A DNA stretch of 64,000 nt, taken from contig ML677386.1 in the NCBI GenBank assembly GCA_007922305.1, forward strand, positions 11,017,830-11,081,829. The letters are read 5' to 3'. A program made the position numbers and the translations under genes. The first letter of the stretch is position 1. The number at the start of each line of letters is the position of its first letter. This DNA comes from Dermatemys mawii (lineage: Eukaryota > Chordata > Testudines > Dermatemydidae). The notes under the pieces were generated by a model that worked only from the letters and a program-made list of their open reading frames with translations, did no database searches and had not been told where the DNA came from. Below, piece after piece: positions 63,101 through 64,000 of this stretch.

Positions 63101-63312
63101 ACGGCTGCTGCCTGTCAGAGCACAGAAGTGAGGGTAGCAGTCCCATGGCTGACCCCCCCACTCCCTCGCAACAGGTTTGTGACCCCACACACATAGTCTG
63201 CATTTGTGTCAGGACCCCCACAGTTCCAATACTGTGAAATTTCAGATTTAAAATCTGAAAACATGAAACTTGCCAATTTTCAAATTCTATAGCTGTGAAA
63301 TTAACCATAATG
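60169..63312 (+). mobile_element. hAT transposon, 3.1 kb, with long terminal inverted repeats
   Basis: The first 575 bp (60,169-60,745) and last 570 bp (62,741-63,312) are diverged inverted copies: compare aggaagtgggcctgatcttc on the left with the complement of gatcacacccacttccagg on the right, and gactgatactttacagtag with the complement of ctgtaaagtatcagtc. The ends carry aatttcacggccatga and its decayed mirror. Between them is a broken hAT transposase. Exact end bases and target duplication are not determinable by eye. Confidence 0.7.
60848..62580 (+). pseudogene. Broken hAT transposase inside the 3.1 kb element
   Basis: The clearest part is at 62,256-62,495, where LPVLWFWNSAESRIPHLARL and then AQHCLAIPTNSVDAESS give the hAT dimerisation domain. 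The frame stops at V-stop; shifting by one base continues KHRQVFFSTETGDEERQL to a natural-looking end near 62,580, so a small indel broke the gene. Upstream to 60,848 only scattered open pieces remain (for example 60,848-61,030 and 61,200-61,394), probably the zinc-finger and catalytic parts. An A-tract lies at 61,053-61,069. Confidence 0.7.
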
Positions 63313-63599
63313 GTTTGTAAATTGAGAAATCGCTTGGGTTCTGAAAAAGCAGGCAAACTGTGTGTTTTTCACATTATGAGTAAACAAAAAATGAATGTAA
63401 AGACAACTGAATTAGCTGCAGAAGACAATATTTTAAGTTTCCCATGTTGACCTGGCTGGCGGTCTCTTTAATTCTTGTTTAACTAAAATAGTTAGTTTTT
63501 TTAAGACAATTTTAACAAAAACAACCTGATTTTAAAATACTTGAATGTTTTTAAATTCAAAAACTCATAAGCTTGTTTTATTAAAATATGTGCTGTTGA

Positions 63600-64000
63600 A
63601 GAAAAAAAAATTCATCCTATTACTATTACTCCAGTTTACAAGGTCATCCAGATCTTCCTGTATGATATCCCGGTCCTTCTCTATATTGGCAATACCTCCC
63701 AGCTTTGTATCATCCACAGACTTTATTAGCACACTCCCACATTTTGTGCCGAGGTCAGTAATAAAAAGAGTTGTCCCAAAACTGATCCCTGAGGAACCCC
63801 AATGGTAACCTCCCTGCATCCTGACATTTTACCTCTTCAGTTTGACCCGCTGTAGTCTCCCCTTCACCCAGTTCTTTATCCACCTTTCAATTTTCATATT
63901 GATCCCCATGTTTTCCAATTAACTAATTGCCCATGTGGAACTGTATTAAATGCCTTACTGAAATCAAGGTGTTTGGAATTGTGTTCTGTAGAGGACTGAG
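63600..64000 (-). pseudogene. CR1 reverse transcriptase fragment, continues past the right edge
   Basis: On the minus strand DFSKAFNTVPHGQL (near 63,960) and then VPQGSVLG, DTKLGGIANIEKDRDI and LVNWSNSNRMNF (63,819-63,600) follow the CR1 RT order; the FADDTKLGG catalytic block reads VDDTKLGG. About 100 bp of 3' frame is interrupted by stops and deletions, so it is dead. Confidence 0.8.

Larger units (their letters stand above)
50850..64000 (+). other. GGPS1: GGPS1 intron after the start-codon exon, runs off the right edge
   Basis: No later GGPS1 exon is visible: neither the short QVRTKLSQAFNHW-type exon nor the long catalytic exon with DDIED. Repeats are listed separately. I recognise nothing in 53,257-54,525, 54,892-55,233, 56,790-57,170 or 63,313-63,600. 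Confidence 0.7.

Noticed and set aside
1..64000. A previously undescribed gene system
   Set aside because: Outside two conserved genes the sequence is introns and decayed transposons. I found no cluster of unknown intact genes.

Overview
The window looks like nuclear DNA from an amniote, most likely a cryptodiran turtle. It is AT-rich, non-coding for more than 99% of its length, and full of CR1 LINE pieces, hAT and Tigger/mariner-type non-autonomous DNA transposons, and one SINE with a tRNA-like head and a CR1-like tail, a structure known from turtles. The species assignment is inference from repeat content; no sequence search was run.

Two conserved genes lie head to head around a CpG island at about 42.6-45.2 kb. 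ARID4B runs leftward on the minus strand. Its start exon, with only two codons, is at 42,940-43,003, and three further coding exons lie at 8,150-8,260, 4,457-4,522 and 1,113-1,203, giving the first 91 residues; the rest lies beyond the left edge. GGPS1 runs rightward on the plus strand. Its start-codon exon is at 50,759-50,849 and ends at a GC-type splice donor; the catalytic body lies beyond the right edge. The same ARID4B/GGPS1 head-to-head order is known in human (chromosome 1q42), which supports both calls. The space between the genes carries inverted CCAAT boxes, a CRE-like site, a ZNF143/THAP11-like element and an NRF1-like element, as in shared promoters of housekeeping genes.

The rest is intron. 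ARID4B's first coding intron (34.7 kb) holds hAT elements with recognisable 8-bp target duplications, a CR1 copy split by two later insertions, a probable solo LTR with a TATA box, a Penelope-like remnant with a decayed hammerhead-ribozyme fold, a Tigger-like element, and a composite DNA transposon carrying both a SINE and a foldback element. The GGPS1 introns hold CR1 endonuclease and reverse-transcriptase remnants, a hAT element inside another hAT element, and two broken hAT-type transposases, one in a 3.1 kb element with terminal inverted repeats of about 575 bp.

I found no intact transposon gene, no tRNA or rRNA gene, and nothing resembling a new operon-like or defence system. The most interesting signals are the ribozyme remnant, the GC-AG intron, the bidirectional promoter and the nested transposon history.
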